DNA from: Gammaproteobacteria bacterium
GTDB lineage: Bacteria > Pseudomonadota > Gammaproteobacteria > Pseudomonadales > Halomonadaceae
Reading direction: 5' to 3'
Assembly: GCA_023485185.1 (NCBI GenBank)
Contig: JAMCZP010000201.1
Location: 1-7,213 of the forward strand
DNA: 7,213 nucleotides
The notes under the pieces were generated by a model that made no database searches, had not been told where the DNA came from, and saw only the letters and a program-made list of their open reading frames with translations. The position numbers were made by a program, and so were the translations under genes. This document shows, in pieces, positions 6,520 to 7,213 of the stretch (its first letter is position 1; every line of letters begins with the position of its first letter).

Positions 6520-6640
6520 CATAGAGGTTGATGAGGTTAGTTTCATCCTTGAGCAATGATAGCGGCTGGAGTAGCCTTGAATCATAATAAAGCGAAAGAA
6601 ATCATACAAAATCGAAACTCCTACAAAAAGCGAACTTGAT
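6520..6640 (+). promoter_or_regulatory. glpK upstream region with possible promoter
   Basis: The region is AT-rich towards its right end. Possible promoter pieces are TTGAAT (6577-6582) with AATCAT 17 bases later (6600-6605), and CATAAT (6583-6588), which matches the -10 consensus at five of six positions but lacks a -35 at normal spacing. Both overlap the direct repeats at 6580-6618, as a repressor site would. A short GGCT/AGCC hairpin at 6564-6576 has no T tract and is not a terminator. Confidence 0.35.
6580..6635 (+). repeat. Direct repeats upstream of glpK, candidate GlpR operators
   Basis: AATCATAATAAAGCGAAA (6580-6597) and AATCATACAAAATCGAAA (6600-6617) are identical at 15 of 18 positions with a 20-base period. 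A third, shorter element TACAAAAAGCGAAC (6622-6635) places its CGAA 18 bases further on and ends five bases before the glpK ATG. The CGAA cores are therefore 20 and 18 bases apart, close to two helical turns. Opposite-strand cores read TTTCG or GTTCG, compatible with DeoR/GlpR half-sites. The repeat is directly visible; the assignment to GlpR rests on the adjacent gene and is inference. Confidence 0.6.
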
Positions 6641-7213
6641 ATGTCCTCTTTTATTCTTGCCATTGATCAAGGTACCACCAGTTCTCGCGCTATCCTATTT
6701 GACCGCCAGGGGCAGATTGCTGCTGTCGCCCAGCAGGAGTTCACCCAACACTTCCCCCACGATGGTTGGATTGAGCATGATCCTGAGGATATTTGGGACA
6801 CGGTTGTGGCAACGTGCCGTGAAGTTATTAAAAAAGCAGCAATTTCCGCTGAGCAGATTGCCGGTATCGGCATTACCAACCAGCGGGAAACGACCATCCT
6901 GTGGGATCGCAGCACGGGTAAGCCGCTCTACAATGCCATCGTTTGGCAGGATCGACGCACCTCAGATTTATGCCAGACATTACGCGATAACGGCCACACG
7001 GACGCCGTTCAAGCAAAAACCGGTTTGTTGATTGATCCTTACTTCTCGGCGACCAAGCTTGCCTGGCTTTTGGATAATGTAGCGGGCGCACGCGCCCGTG
7101 CAGAGCAAGGCGAGCTTGCCTTTGGCACCGTCGATAGCTTTTTGATTTGGCGGTTAACCGGTGGTCTTCGCCACGTGACTGACGCTACTAACGCTTCGCG
7201 TACGGCGCTGTTT
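6641..7213 (+). CDS. glpK: Glycerol kinase (N-terminal part, runs off the right edge)
   Basis: GlpK phosphorylates glycerol with ATP to sn-glycerol 3-phosphate, the first step of glycerol catabolism, in the cytosol. The window holds the first 191 codons of a protein usually near 500 residues; the frame is intact to the last base. FGGY-kinase features are the phosphate-binding loop DQGTTSSR (9-16), [13 protein letters not shown] (40-52), the glycerol-contact GITNQRET (77-84, with R82-E83), VWQDRR (101-106), DPYFSATK (132-139), [10 protein letters not shown] (161-170) and TDATNASRT (180-188). The ATG gives the standard N-terminus. No purine-rich ribosome site is obvious; the preceding bases GCGAACTTGAT coincide with the third candidate operator element. 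It follows glpR on the same strand, and glycerol 3-phosphate from this enzyme is the GlpR inducer. Confidence 0.97.
   Translation, partial: MSSFILAIDQGTTSSRAILFDRQGQIAAVAQQEFTQHFPHDGWIEHDPEDIWDTVVATCREVIKKAAISAEQIAGIGITNQRETTILWDRSTGKPLYNAIVWQDRRTSDLCQTLRDNGHTDAVQAKTGLLIDPYFSATKLAWLLDNVAGARARAEQGELAFGTVDSFLIWRLTGGLRHVTDATNASRTALF

Noticed and set aside
6636..7031. 131-codon + strand frame starting at a TTG upstream of glpK
   Set aside because: Out of frame with glpK, which covers the region with a full set of FGGY-kinase motifs.
1..7213. Mobile elements, CRISPR arrays, tRNA genes or a defence system
   Set aside because: No transposase or integrase, no regularly spaced repeat array, no cloverleaf-like sequence and no defence-type domain; all main reading frames are ordinary chromosomal genes.

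Overview
This window looks like chromosomal core sequence from a gammaproteobacterium. Halomonas or a close Halomonadaceae relative is my best guess. The guess rests on the protein families, mid-range GC by eye, a GlpR and a SutR-like regulator that both resemble the enterobacterial proteins closely, and an acid-rich linker in a membrane protein. No search was run, so the genus is inference. I see no insertion sequence, integrase, phage gene, CRISPR array, tRNA or rRNA.

Layout. (1) 1-599, + strand: the 3' part of an XRE-type HTH plus cupin regulator resembling E. coli YdcN/SutR; its start lies left of the window. (2) 610-2230, - strand: a likely two-gene unit transcribed ugpQ (cytosolic glycerophosphodiester phosphodiesterase) then nfo (endonuclease IV), converging on the regulator with a 10-base gap. 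(3) 2231-2417: a divergent intergenic region with several short palindromes. (4) 2418-3395, + strand: an NADPH:quinone oxidoreductase of the QorA type. (5) 3396-3711: a 316-base non-coding stretch holding one strong intrinsic terminator, then a leader with three inverted repeats. (6) 3712-5646, + strand: an SLC13-type permease with two cytosolic TrkA-C (RCK_C) domains separated by an acidic linker. (7) 5761-6519, + strand: glpR, the glycerol-3-phosphate-responsive DeoR-family repressor. (8) 6641 to the right edge, + strand: the 5' part of glpK, glycerol kinase.

How the genes fit together. The clearest functional unit is glpR-glpK at the right end. GlpR should repress glycerol catabolism until glycerol 3-phosphate accumulates, and GlpK makes that inducer. 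The 61 bases immediately upstream of glpK contain a 20-base-period direct repeat ending in CGAAA, plus a third CGAAC element. A related element lies just upstream of glpR. These are good candidates for the GlpR operators. UgpQ also produces glycerol 3-phosphate (from glycerophosphodiesters), so it is metabolically related, but it is over 3 kb away on the other strand. The remaining genes (DNA repair, quinone reduction, anion transport) are ordinary housekeeping neighbours.

I did not find a previously undescribed biological system. The items most worth checking are the glp direct-repeat operators, the acidic linker in the permease, and the structured leader in front of the permease.
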